A stretch of DNA of 64,000 bases, from contig JBEKVB010000015.1 in the NCBI GenBank assembly GCA_049514435.1, positions 3,099 to 67,098 on the forward strand, in the 5' to 3' direction. The notes under the pieces were generated by a model. The model worked only from the letters and a program-made list of their open reading frames with translations, did no database searches and was not told the origin of the DNA. Both the position numbers and the translations under genes were made by a program. This DNA is from UBA4810 sp002479215 (GTDB taxonomy: Bacteria; Desulfobacterota; Syntrophia; Syntrophales; Smithellaceae). Below are positions 15,813 to 24,810 of the stretch, one piece after another. Within the stretch, counting starts at the first letter, position 1, and each line of letters begins with the position of its first letter.

Positions 15813-16223
15813 ATGAAAAGGACTGAGAGATGCGCAATTTGTGGGTGCAAGCTTCATAGAACTCAGGGCACATATGCTTGTCCAACGGTCGAAGGCCGTT
15901 CCCATGCATCAAAACATCACTTCGTGGCTGAGCGATTCTTCGGGCGTTCCAACAATCGTCGTGGAACGCAGAGAGATAGAGTGTTTGAGGAATGTCCTTG
16001 GGGTATTGAAGGCCAGACAGCGGTCTTTTGTTACGACTGCCATGAAGAACTACTTCACAATCCCATCTTTCTTACAACTGATATTGCTTGTCTTGCCGAT
16101 TTGGTCAAGGAGCGACATCTTGACGAAGACAGAAAAACAAAATCAAAAGACAAAATTGCAGGCAGGATAAAACTGCTTCACGAGATTATACAACGAGGAC
16201 TTGAGGAATTGAAAAAAGGATAA
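15813..16223 (+). CDS. Small Cys/His-rich protein, HNH-like, unknown function
   Basis: A 136-residue protein with two CxxC-like pairs (RCAICGCKL and FCYDCHEELLHNP) and several His residues (SHASKHHFVAERFF). The pattern suggests a zinc-bound HNH-type fold, but the catalytic residues cannot be assigned with confidence. The C-terminal 45 residues form a charged helix. It follows the 178-bp repeat and is followed after 2 bases by an attC-like site, so it has the layout of an integron gene cassette. GAGG lies just before the ATG, unusually close. Confidence 0.6.
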   Translation: MKRTERCAICGCKLHRTQGTYACPTVEGRSHASKHHFVAERFFGRSNNRRGTQRDRVFEECPWGIEGQTAVFCYDCHEELLHNPIFLTTDIACLADLVKERHLDEDRKTKSKDKIAGRIKLLHEIIQRGLEELKKG

Positions 16224-16225
16224 CA

Positions 16226-16292
16226 CAGCTAACAAAGGCTTGTAGCTAATCTGCTATAAAGCGTCCTCTCACTAAAGCCGAGCGTTAGGCAC
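16226..16292 (+). other. attC-like recombination site
   Basis: From left to right the stretch reads GCTAAC, AAA, GGCTT, a 33-base centre, AAGCC, GAGC, GTTAGGC. TAAC pairs with GTTA and GGCTT with AAGCC, which is the R''-L''...L'-R' order of an integron attC site, and the right core GTTAGGC matches the consensus GTTRRRY. The left core is less regular. No integrase gene is in the window, so it would be part of an integrase-less cassette cluster. Confidence 0.65.
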
Positions 16293-16316
16293 ATTACGAA
16301 GGGAACGAATTGTTGC

Positions 16317-17363
16317 ATGATACCAATTTATAGCAACCAACGTCACGATTGGCGTAAGATAATAAAGCCATTGGCTAGTTGCGGGCCGTTTGGTTCCGGA
16401 ATCATTAGCCTATTTGGCTGCAATTACCAATGTCCATTTTGTTTCGCACAAAAATACAGTTACATGCCTTTAGATAAAAATCATAGACGGGACTTCTCGT
16501 GTGAAGAAATAGCGCAAGCTATAGTTGAATGGAGGAAGGCGAATCCGACAAGCTGTTACTTACAGATAACAGGTGGAGAACCGATCTTGAACGACCTCCG
16601 TACTGATGAAATGGTAACGGCTTTAATCCAGGCTGATAGTGTGGCTCAGAGTGAGCTTCGAATTATTTACCAGACTAATGGCTCATTTATAGGAAAGACA
16701 AACCGAATTCCTGCTTCATTATCCAACTTACGCTCTCTCCGACGGACCGCTATTCTATTCGAGTTATCAATAAAAGGCACAAATCTTAGTGAGTATGCTA
16801 TTCTTTCTGGTTCAGGAAAACCAGAAGGGTTTTATGATCAATGCAGAGCATATTGGCTGCTCAAGGGGTTAATTAGTAACAATATTTCTGTTGTTGCTCG
16901 TCTGGGTTGCGGACACCATAGAAACACAATCCATTTTGTGAATCCTGAATCTGGTTGTAGCATGTTCCTCCATGAATCATGAGATACTGAGTTCAAACGC
17001 ATCCATAGCGATGTGACTACAAAATATAGGGGAAATACAATGTTGGCGGAGTGTTTAAATGCCGAGGGAGATGGAGCCGCCCACACTTATTTATGTTGCT
17101 CAATACCAGCAATCGAAAGATGTCTCAAAATAGGATGCATATGCAGCCGAAGTCCGAGTAGGGCTATTGAACGTATATGCGAACAGGGCCAAGTCCCGGT
17201 CCCAAGGAATGTTAATCCTAGACATCTTAATGATGCATACTCTGAATTCCGGCTATATTTCGAGCCTATGGGGAAATCAGCCCACGGCTACTGCGGACTA
17301 GACGAATTTCCGAAGACATATCGTAGAAATTGTCCACGAACCTGCAAATATATAGAAGGATAA
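16317..17363 (+). pseudogene. Radical SAM protein interrupted by an in-frame UGA
   Basis: One reading frame runs from 16317 to 17363 with a single TGA at 16980-16982. The first 221 codons encode a radical SAM domain: the iron-sulfur motif CNYQCPFC (CX3CX2C), a Gly-rich LQITGGEPIL and IIYQTNGSF. After the TGA the frame continues with a Cys-rich segment (TYLCCSIPAIERCLKIGCIC, CPRTC). A nonsense change, for example from a Trp codon, is the simplest explanation. Selenocysteine insertion is possible: a six-pair hairpin (CGCATC with GATGTG) lies 15 bases after the TGA, but its loop lacks a clear SECIS signature. The gene follows the attC-like site. Substrate unknown. Confidence 0.65.
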
Positions 17364-17515
17364 GCATTGAGCAGAAGTCTTTCATTAGCAACTGCTCTTA
17401 GGAAAGAAACGAGGTGTGACTAATAAGGTAATTCAGCCGCCCCATTCGCTTTGCTCACTTCCAGGCGGGCGCGCGTTAATCCGCATCTCCCTGCCGGTAC
17501 CCATTACGTTACGTT
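17364..17515. other. Leader-distal flank of the CRISPR array
   Basis: A short stretch between the radical SAM frame and the last repeat. No gene or clear signal is seen. Confidence 0.5.
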
Positions 17516-19358
17516 GTTTCAATCCACGCGCCCGCGCGGGGCGCGACGTCCAGACGGGCCTCATCGAAGTTACAATTTTCCAGTTTCAATCCACGCGCCC
17601 GCGCGGGGCGCGACCGGAAATTAGGAGATTTATGGGGGATATCAATTTGTTTCAATCCACGCGCCCGCGCGGGGCGCGACCTCATGATGCGGATGGATTT
17701 ACCATCTCTTGGACCGTTTCAATCCACGCGCCCGCGCGGGGCGCGACAAAGGTGATCCGGAAAGCCAAGATCTTCTTTTCTTGTTTCAATCCACGCGCCC
17801 GCGCGGGGCGCGACCAGGTAAAGAAAGTTGAAAAAGGAAACAATGTGATTGTTTCAATCCACGCGCCCGCGCGGGGCGCGACGAGTTAAACGCGGTAGAG
17901 GTCAAACTCAATGTTATGTTTCAATCCACGCGCCCGCGCGGGGCGCGACCTCAGGTTATTGGTGTTCCTGGCGCGGTCTGGACTGTTTCAATCCACGCGC
18001 CCGCGCGGGGCGCGACGATTCCCGAGAGTCAAATTCGACCCCAGCATGTACGTTTCAATCCACGCGCCCGCGCGGGGCGCGACCTTTTTCCCTGATCGAG
18101 CAAATGGTCACGTTACCTGTTTCAATCCACGCGCCCGCGCGGGGCGCGACCCAAAAAATCGCTCGTGTCAAGCGAAATTTTGATGTTTCAATCCACGCGC
18201 CCGCGCGGGGCGCGACCTGCGGAAGGGGTCACATCACGGCCGCCCTCGTCTTTGTTTCAATCCACGCGCCCGCGCGGGGCGCGACGAGAAGAAATGGATG
18301 ATCACGGTCCGGAACAAGGCGTTTCAATCCACGCGCCCGCGCGGGGCGCGACCAGCGATACAAATTACTTCTGCATCACTCGATACCGTTTCAATCCACG
18401 CGCCCGCGCGGGGCGCGACTTAGATATGTCGCCAGGTCTCCCAGAGACGTAGGGTTTCAATCCACGCGCCCGCGCGGGGCGCGACCCAGAATGGGATGGG
18501 AGAGATGACTTTCCAGCCCCTGTTTCAATCCACGCGCCCGCGCGGGGCGCGACTCGGTACGGAGCGTAAGCAACGCGCCATCGAAAATGTTTCAATCCAC
18601 GCGCCCGCGCGGGGCGCGACCCCGTATAAATACTGCCGAATGCGCCGTAACAAGGTTTCAATCCACGCGCCCGCGCGGGGCGCGACCTAGTTACCGCCGG
18701 ATGACGACGCCCCCCCGTGCTGTTTCAATCCACGCGCCCGCGCGGGGCGCGACCATTCCAAGGGTGCCTGGTTCCGCAATGAAGCCGGTTTCAATCCACG
18801 CGCCCGCGCGGGGCGCGACCATCAAGCACGTAAAAAGGATGGGCATTTAACATGGTTTCAATCCACGCGCCCGCGCGGGGCGCGACCTATCTGCCTGGGA
18901 AATGAAAAGAGCAATTAAAGGCGTTTCAATCCACGCGCCCGCGCGGGGCGCGACCTCAAGTTATTGGCGTTCCTGGCGCGGTCTGGACTGTTTCAATCCA
19001 CGCGCCCGCGCGGGGCGCGACTTGGTCCCTCCGCCAAATTGAAAGTGCCGCTCACGTTTCAATCCACGCGCCCGCGCGGGGCGCGACCCGAAATCTCTTT
19101 GAACAGAAATTGGCCGATCTGGTTTCAATCCACGCGCCCGCGCGGGGCGCGACCCCGACATCACCAGCTGGTGCGATCGCCTAGTTAAAGTTTCAATCCA
19201 CGCGCCCGCGCGGGGCGCGACCATCGGGTGCGGCAGGAGATCTGGCCACCGTATTATTGTTTCAATCCACGCGCCCGCGCGGGGCGCGACCGAGTTAAAC
19301 GCGGTAGAGGTCAAACTCAATATTATGTTTCAATCCACGCGCCCGCGCGGGGCGCGAC
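17516..19358 (-). CRISPR. Type I-C CRISPR array, 28 repeats and 27 spacers
   Basis: A 32-base repeat occurs 28 times; on the plus strand it begins GTTTCAATCC and ends GGGGCGCGAC. By eye all copies are identical, including the outermost. Spacers are 34-37 bases. Transcribed on the minus strand the repeat starts GTCGCGCCCC and ends TGGATTGAAAC, the usual type I-C orientation, and can form a CGCGCCC/GGGCGCG stem. The leader and newest spacers are therefore at the right end beside cas2. Spacers 16 (18554-18588) and 17 (18621-18654) match the Mu-like transposase gene of this window imperfectly. Spacers 6 and 27, and 7 and 22, are near-duplicates. Confidence 0.98.
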
Positions 19359-19545
19359 CCCACTTACTTCTATTTTATTGTTAATACTACTTAATATCCT
19401 AATATTTCGCGAATCACATGTTTTAGAAAATCATCTATATTCAGTTTTCAAAGATCATTTGAAATATATCTATAATTCAAATAGATTACTTAATCTGCGA
19501 AGCTACCTATCAATTATTGTCAGCTTTAGGTTCGCGGAAGCCTTT
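19359..19545 (-). promoter_or_regulatory. CRISPR leader
   Basis: An AT-rich, gene-free stretch between cas2 and the first-transcribed repeat, in the position of a type I-C leader. It should hold the array promoter and the signals for spacer insertion. No individual promoter is claimed. Confidence 0.75.
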
Positions 19546-19836
19546 TTACACGATCAACGGCCCCTCCTGATCAATCGACTTTTTAGCGCCGATATGTTCC
19601 ACACGTCTACGCCAATTAGAGCCCAAAAAATAAAAGCGCAAACTGTCTTCTTCGGGATTAATTTCCTTAATCAGGCGTTCACGCAAAACCGTCCATTGCG
19701 CCGGATCAACAATGCATTCAAAAACAGAATACTGCACTCGCTGGCCATAGTCCTTACAGGCCTTAGCCACACGCCGCAAACGCTTTGGCCCTCTTTCATC
19801 CTGCATAGCAACATCATAACTGACCAGAACTAGCAA
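19546..19836 (-). CDS. cas2: CRISPR-associated endonuclease Cas2
   Basis: A 96-residue protein, the normal length, beginning MLVLVSYDVAMQDERGPKRL with the conserved Asp of the first beta strand, followed by RRVAKACKDYGQRVQYSVFE. Cas2 dimers bridge two Cas1 dimers in the spacer-integration complex. It is the last gene of the cas operon, 12 bases after cas1 and next to the leader. Confidence 0.95.
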   Translation of the reverse strand: MLVLVSYDVAMQDERGPKRLRRVAKACKDYGQRVQYSVFECIVDPAQWTVLRERLIKEINPEEDSLRFYFLGSNWRRRVEHIGAKKSIDQEGPLIV

Positions 19837-19848
19837 TTTCTCTCCTCC

Positions 19849-20880
19849 TTATTTCCAGATAAACGGCGGATAGCCGTCCAACTCACCGCGCAGGCAGCGT
19901 GCCAGAAGCAATGCCTGCACATGAAACAGTAACCCAATTGTTACTTTTTCATCCAAAAAAGGATGGTAAATTTCTTCCTGCTTTCTTTCCTGATAGGTTA
20001 CAAGCAGCGATCTTCTTGTCTCGTCATTCATCATGACCGCGCCTGCCTCCGTTTTATTAAAGCCTTTCTCCTGCACCTGCCGCAGATTGATCAAAGAAAG
20101 TGTCAGACGATCCGCAAGAAATGGCCGGAATTCTTCCATCATGTCCAATGCCAGGCTGGGCCTGCCGGGTCGATCCCGATGCAGAAAACCGACTGCCGGG
20201 TCCAGTCCGACGGATTCCAGTGCGGAACGGCAATCGTGCATCAACAAGGTATAAAGGAATGACAGCAGGCAATTCACATTATCTAATGGCGGGCGGCGAT
20301 TGCGTTCCTGAAAGGTAAAGCTTTCTTTTTGTGCGACAATCAGATGATCAAAAACACTAAAATAAGTATGCGCGGCGTCGCCTTCCAAACCGCGCACGGC
20401 ATCGAGTGACTGATTCAGTTCAAGAGCTTCCAGCGAACGGCTTAGGTCAGAGATGCTTTGGCGTAGTATGTTCTCGGCCAGTTTTTGTGCATGATCTCTT
20501 AGCGCCCGCTGGAGCACTGTCCGGCAGTTGACAATCTTGCCGGTAACAAACTCTTTGGCCATTTCAGCTGAATATTCCTGATTATCCGCTTTTCGGTATT
20601 GTTCCCGGCGCAGCAATACATTGCCGGATACCGGCCCTTGTACACGCGCTAGAAAATGGCCATACTCGGATAAAAAGCTGATACCGACCCCGTTTTCACC
20701 GCAAAATCCCATCAAAAACGGGCTACAAGACACATTGCCGAAGCAGATAATGCCACCGATAGTGTGTACCGGCACACGCAGCCTGATTTCTTGATTAACT
20801 TTGACCACTACAGTTTCGCCTTCCTTGGCAAGATACGCGCCTTGTGTGGTTACAAATAATGTATTGAGGTGTTTTTTCAT
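19849..20880 (-). CDS. cas1: CRISPR-associated endonuclease/integrase Cas1 (type I-C)
   Basis: A 343-residue Cas1, which integrates new spacers at the leader end. The N-terminal beta domain (LFVTTQGAYLAKEGETVVVK) is followed by the helical catalytic domain. The metal ligands are visible: Glu in RGLEGDAAHTYF, His in GFLHRDRPGR and Asp in LALDMMEEFRPF. Length and sequence fit the I-C group. It overlaps cas4 by 4 bases (ATGA), so the two are translationally coupled. Confidence 0.95.
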   Translation of the reverse strand: MKKHLNTLFVTTQGAYLAKEGETVVVKVNQEIRLRVPVHTIGGIICFGNVSCSPFLMGFCGENGVGISFLSEYGHFLARVQGPVSGNVLLRREQYRKADNQEYSAEMAKEFVTGKIVNCRTVLQRALRDHAQKLAENILRQSISDLSRSLEALELNQSLDAVRGLEGDAAHTYFSVFDHLIVAQKESFTFQERNRRPPLDNVNCLLSFLYTLLMHDCRSALESVGLDPAVGFLHRDRPGRPSLALDMMEEFRPFLADRLTLSLINLRQVQEKGFNKTEAGAVMMNDETRRSLLVTYQERKQEEIYHPFLDEKVTIGLLFHVQALLLARCLRGELDGYPPFIWK

Positions 20881-21509
20881 GTTTCATCCAGCATTCGTTT
20901 CAGGTAACTTTTGACTGATCTCTTTTTCTGAATTGTCTTGGGTATACATTCGGCCATAAGCGAACAGCTTTCACAGCGTTTGGTGTAAACCGGCATGGGG
21001 GTTTGACCCGATTCGATTAACGTATGTGTTTGCTGTGCAATGTTTTGCGTTTCTATCCTTAGCGCTTCGTCAAAGTCAACATCAAGGCGTCGCCTGGTTT
21101 TGCCATAGAAGAGCGCGCCAGCAGGAATAGAGGCATTGAGCATTTCCTCCAGGCAAAGCGCCTGAGCGCAGAGCTGAATTTTATCGCTATGGTCAGGCTT
21201 GGGCTTGCCCCGCTTATACTCAACAGGGAAGGCCTGCCATGTTCCATCATCCTGGCGGTGATATTCCACAACATCCGCCTTGCCGATCAGCCCCAGACGC
21301 AAAGATCGCAGCGAAATGCCACGCTCGATACGCACATTCCCACGCGATTCATCTCCTTCATCATGCACATGCTCGTGCATGATCCGGCCTTCGGCGGTCA
21401 AACGATTTTCCACCCATGCCTGTTCGACATGAATCAACGCGCACTGCCTTGGACAAAAGGCGTAGTGTTGCAATGAAGAAAGCTGAATTAAGTCATCTTC
21501 TGAGTACAT
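20877..21509 (-). CDS. cas4: CRISPR-associated exonuclease Cas4
   Basis: A 210-residue protein of the RecB-like nuclease family that trims prespacers and selects for the PAM. Cys residues for a 4Fe-4S cluster are seen in YAFCPRQCALI and in RCESCSLMAEC, and the nuclease core shows GKADVVE and PVEYKRGKPK (the Asp and the E-x-K pair). It lies between cas7 (8 bases) and cas1 (4-base overlap), the standard type I-C order. Confidence 0.95.
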   Translation of the reverse strand: MYSEDDLIQLSSLQHYAFCPRQCALIHVEQAWVENRLTAEGRIMHEHVHDEGDESRGNVRIERGISLRSLRLGLIGKADVVEYHRQDDGTWQAFPVEYKRGKPKPDHSDKIQLCAQALCLEEMLNASIPAGALFYGKTRRRLDVDFDEALRIETQNIAQQTHTLIESGQTPMPVYTKRCESCSLMAECIPKTIQKKRSVKSYLKRMLDET

Positions 21510-21517
21510 GATACGCT

Positions 21518-22414
21518 CTATATTTTTTCTTCCAATTGCACACCTTTAGGAACATTGGATTTATCGATCTCCACCTTGTAATCGACATAAGCACGAGCAG
21601 GTATTTTTTCATCACCGCTTCGTTTTATTTTGACCAAATCAAACAATTTCTGTGTTGGGGCATTACCAAGTGCTGTTTCATGTTTGAATACAATCAGTTT
21701 TCTCGCCGTCATTTTTCCCCTCGCCGCAGAATGATCATGATCAAACATATTTATTAGAGCATCCCACAACAATTTAAGGTCGTCCTCAGAAAAGCCGGTT
21801 CCCTGAGGCAAATGAGCTAGATGTGCGGATATATAGCCCTCCGTCTTATAAAGGGCATAGGGCACAATATGTTTCCGCCCCATAGTGCGATTGTCGCCGC
21901 TTTGCTGTTCTGCTTCTTTTTCTGTGGCAACTGCCATACGTGTAATGCTGATTTCCATAGGAACTATAGCATCAATGCTGCGTCCAAAATTTAATTGCAC
22001 TGGCCCCCTGACCTGTCCACAATTGATTTCCGTTGACATAACAGCGCCGAATGTGCGGACATCAAAAAAGTTTGAACACATCCAAGCGCGTGCTTTTTCT
22101 ACTTCTACACCGGTACCTTTGCGTTTCTTGGTATCACCTTTATCTTCAACACCAACAGCCTTATGCGCTCTTTCTTGTGTTTGATTGAGAATCGCTTTTT
22201 CCCGAACATAAATTTCATAAGGGCTTTTATTACTTTTGACTATTTCAACATAATTACGGATTTTTCTTTTCAGGCATACATCCGTAACTAAGCCATAATT
22301 CGTTTCCGGGTCTATCCGCGGCATGTTACCCGCATCAGGATCACCATTCGGATTCCCATTCTCTACATCAAAAAGATAAATGAATTCATAACGATTTTGA
22401 ATAATATTGCTCAT
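21518..22414 (-). CDS. cas7: Cascade backbone protein Cas7 (Csd2)
   Basis: A protein of 298 residues starting at MSNIIQNRYEFIYLFDVENG, chosen because AGGAGG lies 6 bases upstream; the longer frame to 22501 runs into cas8c. The segment GNPNGDPDAGNMPR and the RRM-like core with RKIRNYVE are typical of the Csd2 group of Cas7. Several copies coat the crRNA in the type I-C effector. A two-base-scale gap separates it from cas8c. Confidence 0.95.
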   Translation of the reverse strand: MSNIIQNRYEFIYLFDVENGNPNGDPDAGNMPRIDPETNYGLVTDVCLKRKIRNYVEIVKSNKSPYEIYVREKAILNQTQERAHKAVGVEDKGDTKKRKGTGVEVEKARAWMCSNFFDVRTFGAVMSTEINCGQVRGPVQLNFGRSIDAIVPMEISITRMAVATEKEAEQQSGDNRTMGRKHIVPYALYKTEGYISAHLAHLPQGTGFSEDDLKLLWDALINMFDHDHSAARGKMTARKLIVFKHETALGNAPTQKLFDLVKIKRSGDEKIPARAYVDYKVEIDKSNVPKGVQLEEKI

Positions 22415-22415
22415 T

Positions 22416-24140
22416 TTAAACCTCCTTTTGGTTTTCTGACTTTGTAAAAAGTGCGTTACGCTGATGATAGTAGCCAATGGCAAACATTCCTTGATCGTCA
22501 AGACTCAGATGTGTTGGGAAAGTATTGATGCCTTGCATAATATCTTCGATCATCTTATCTGAACGCCCTCCATATTCTGCCTTCTGAATATGATGCTGGG
22601 CAAGTCTCAGCAACTGCGGAAATACGACTCTAGGTGTTGCTGAAGCGGAACTATAATACCTGTCTTTAATTGTAGCATTTGCGCCGGGGATTGCGTCACG
22701 CTGCGCTTTTTCCAAAATAGCAAATAAGCGCCCCAACCTATAAGCGATATTTGTTGACTCTTTATCTAATGACATGCTGACCTCCTGACCATGATTTGTG
22801 ATACGATTTTTTCTACTGAGGAAACCTTTAATGATAGCCGCCCGAAAATAATTAATAGTCTGATCCGCTCTGATGCGGCCAATGATAGCGGTAAGTAAAG
22901 TGTATGGATATTGTGTACCTGTAAGTATGGATCGCATAATCGAACCCGTAAGCAGTGGTTTAAGATTATCCCAATTTGGTTTTGTTTTTGATTTATGATT
23001 TATAAATGTTTCCAATAATATCTGCCGTATGCCGGGAAATTCTGGGTCATTTTCGTATTGCTTCACAATAGAAAGATCACGGAAATGTTGACCAATTTTT
23101 TCACTGATGTCACCCACCGTACTGACGTACCAGAAACGTACTGAAAGTCGGGACGCATTTGGAGATAAACCAAGAATGTAGAAACCAAGTCCAGGATCAA
23201 TCTCGGGCAGATTTTTACCATCCCTAGCTGCTTCAAGGAAAGCTCTCACTTCTTTGATTTCCCCTGCATCATCCTGTGGATTAAGAACCATACCCATAAA
23301 GCCTTCTATTGGTGATGCCCGCTCTGTCCAAAATACCGTGGTTGCATCTCCGATTTGGATTCTTTGTCTGCTACTTATACCCAAAAGATGATTCAAGGCA
23401 GTTGTATAATTAAAAGTGGCTTCTTCTCCGATGGGGGCATTGAAGTTCTGCTCTTTCTGATATGAGCAAAAGGCATCTAAATTAAACGACACAATTGCGG
23501 CGCCCATTGATTGCGCATCACGTACACCTTTAATTTTCGGATGCAGGCGTGAAATTGGTTGAATTTCACCAGTAACAAGACAAAAGTCCTTGTGGGTTGA
23601 TTGATTTGTACAAAGATACGTCAACCAGGCTTTTCTTATTTCTGGGCGTTCATGAATGTATCGTAATTCACCATCAAGTTGGAATATCAGATTGGCTCCA
23701 GTTTTAAAATCTTCCCAATATTGTAACTCCGTGACGCTTGCTGGTTTCCACGAATCTAAAAAACGCAAAACAGCTATCATGCCATCATCATTCAATTCAT
23801 CACCAATGATATGATGTAGTTCTTTAAACGCTTTAAAGGTCAATGATGCACGAACCGAATCATCTTTCAAATCAGAACCAAGAACATATCCTGTATTATC
23901 CCATAGAAAATTGGCGGAAATATTTACTGCCCTAATTGTCGCCGCCGGAACAATTAAAGATTTGGGCAATATCTTCTTGCCCACCTGCTCCCTGATATCG
24001 CGAATTTGAATTAGCTTGCCTTTCTGATCGATGATTAGTGCAAAATGAATTTTCTGCCGACTAAATCCCTGCAAGGGTATATCAATATCAGGATTATCTT
24101 TGAGTCTATAATAGTAATTATTTAATGCCTGAAGAATCAC
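22416..24140 (-). CDS. cas8c: Cascade large subunit Cas8c (Csd1)
   Basis: A 574-residue protein of the Csd1 group, the large subunit that reads the PAM in type I-C and contains an internal start for the small subunit Cas11c in known systems. The N-terminus MILQALNNYYYRLKDNPDID and the later segment DAFCSYQKEQNFNAPIGEEA are family-like. It overlaps cas5c by 4 bases. A Cas11c internal start would be expected in the last third; MSLDKESTNIAYRLGRLFAI is a plausible site, but this is inference. Confidence 0.92.
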   Translation of the reverse strand: MILQALNNYYYRLKDNPDIDIPLQGFSRQKIHFALIIDQKGKLIQIRDIREQVGKKILPKSLIVPAATIRAVNISANFLWDNTGYVLGSDLKDDSVRASLTFKAFKELHHIIGDELNDDGMIAVLRFLDSWKPASVTELQYWEDFKTGANLIFQLDGELRYIHERPEIRKAWLTYLCTNQSTHKDFCLVTGEIQPISRLHPKIKGVRDAQSMGAAIVSFNLDAFCSYQKEQNFNAPIGEEATFNYTTALNHLLGISSRQRIQIGDATTVFWTERASPIEGFMGMVLNPQDDAGEIKEVRAFLEAARDGKNLPEIDPGLGFYILGLSPNASRLSVRFWYVSTVGDISEKIGQHFRDLSIVKQYENDPEFPGIRQILLETFINHKSKTKPNWDNLKPLLTGSIMRSILTGTQYPYTLLTAIIGRIRADQTINYFRAAIIKGFLSRKNRITNHGQEVSMSLDKESTNIAYRLGRLFAILEKAQRDAIPGANATIKDRYYSSASATPRVVFPQLLRLAQHHIQKAEYGGRSDKMIEDIMQGINTFPTHLSLDDQGMFAIGYYHQRNALFTKSENQKEV

Positions 24141-24790
24141 GCTTTCACCCCCTTTCCATTCAAAGGTGGCACATTAATTATGCCTTCGTTCATAACAGCC
24201 TGAAAGAATTTTGCCTCTATGTTATCTTGGAAATCCATGTCATGTAACATCCAGCCGAGGTCTTGCTTCCCATTAAGTTTCGATTTCGGAATCTCACCCT
24301 CTATCAATTCAAAGTGAGCTGAAAACTCACGACAACCGAGGTAAGGCTGATGGAAACACTGCCCCCTCTGGGTGCGGCGATCGAATATTTCCTTATGCTT
24401 TGCAGGGTTGTTGTCTTCAGTACCGGTGAAACCAAAATGCGCCTCAATGACATAAGAAACATCCCGCAAAATCATTGCCGCTCTTTGTTGTCGGTCATCT
24501 TCAATGAATACCTCCACCGGTGATTTACCATCTTTCATAGCAGCGGTTACTGTACCTACTGCAATTTTACTGGCTAATTCGTTCCGACGGACATTATCGA
24601 ATCGCATCTTTTTTAATACGTGAATGCGATCAATGACCCAGACAATCGCCGGTTTCCAGTAAATGGCTTCTAAAATTCCACGCGCTGCCGATGGCGTCAT
24701 GACATCATAACTGACACGCTCCACCTTCATCTCTGGACGGGTAAAGCAGGCGTAATCACCCCAAACTTTTAATTTAACGCCATAAGACAT
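24137..24790 (-). CDS. cas5c: Cas5c, crRNA-processing Cascade subunit
   Basis: A 217-residue Cas5c. In type I-C this protein replaces Cas6: it cleaves the pre-crRNA and stays on the 5' handle. It begins MSYGVKLKVWGDYACFTRPE and has SYDVMTPSAARGILEAIYWK, the family's conserved segment. AGGAGG lies 7 bases before the start. It follows cas3 after 20 bases. Confidence 0.95.
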   Translation of the reverse strand: MSYGVKLKVWGDYACFTRPEMKVERVSYDVMTPSAARGILEAIYWKPAIVWVIDRIHVLKKMRFDNVRRNELASKIAVGTVTAAMKDGKSPVEVFIEDDRQQRAAMILRDVSYVIEAHFGFTGTEDNNPAKHKEIFDRRTQRGQCFHQPYLGCREFSAHFELIEGEIPKSKLNGKQDLGWMLHDMDFQDNIEAKFFQAVMNEGIINVPPLNGKGVKA

Positions 24791-24810
24791 CTCTCATCAC
24801 CTCCTTTTAT

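Noticed and set aside
16998..17015. Hairpin after the UGA as a SECIS element
   Set aside because: The stem is only six pairs with one wobble and the loop has no recognised SECIS bases; kept only as an alternative in the finding.
17416..19833. Long open frames across the CRISPR array on both strands
   Set aside because: The frames come from the repeat translated over and over (QSTRPRGAR, SIHAPARGA, RPARARGLK) and contain no real protein.
22415..22501. Longer start for cas7 inside cas8c
   Set aside because: The extra 29 residues overlap cas8c and do not resemble Cas7; AGGAGG and the family N-terminus place the start at 22414.
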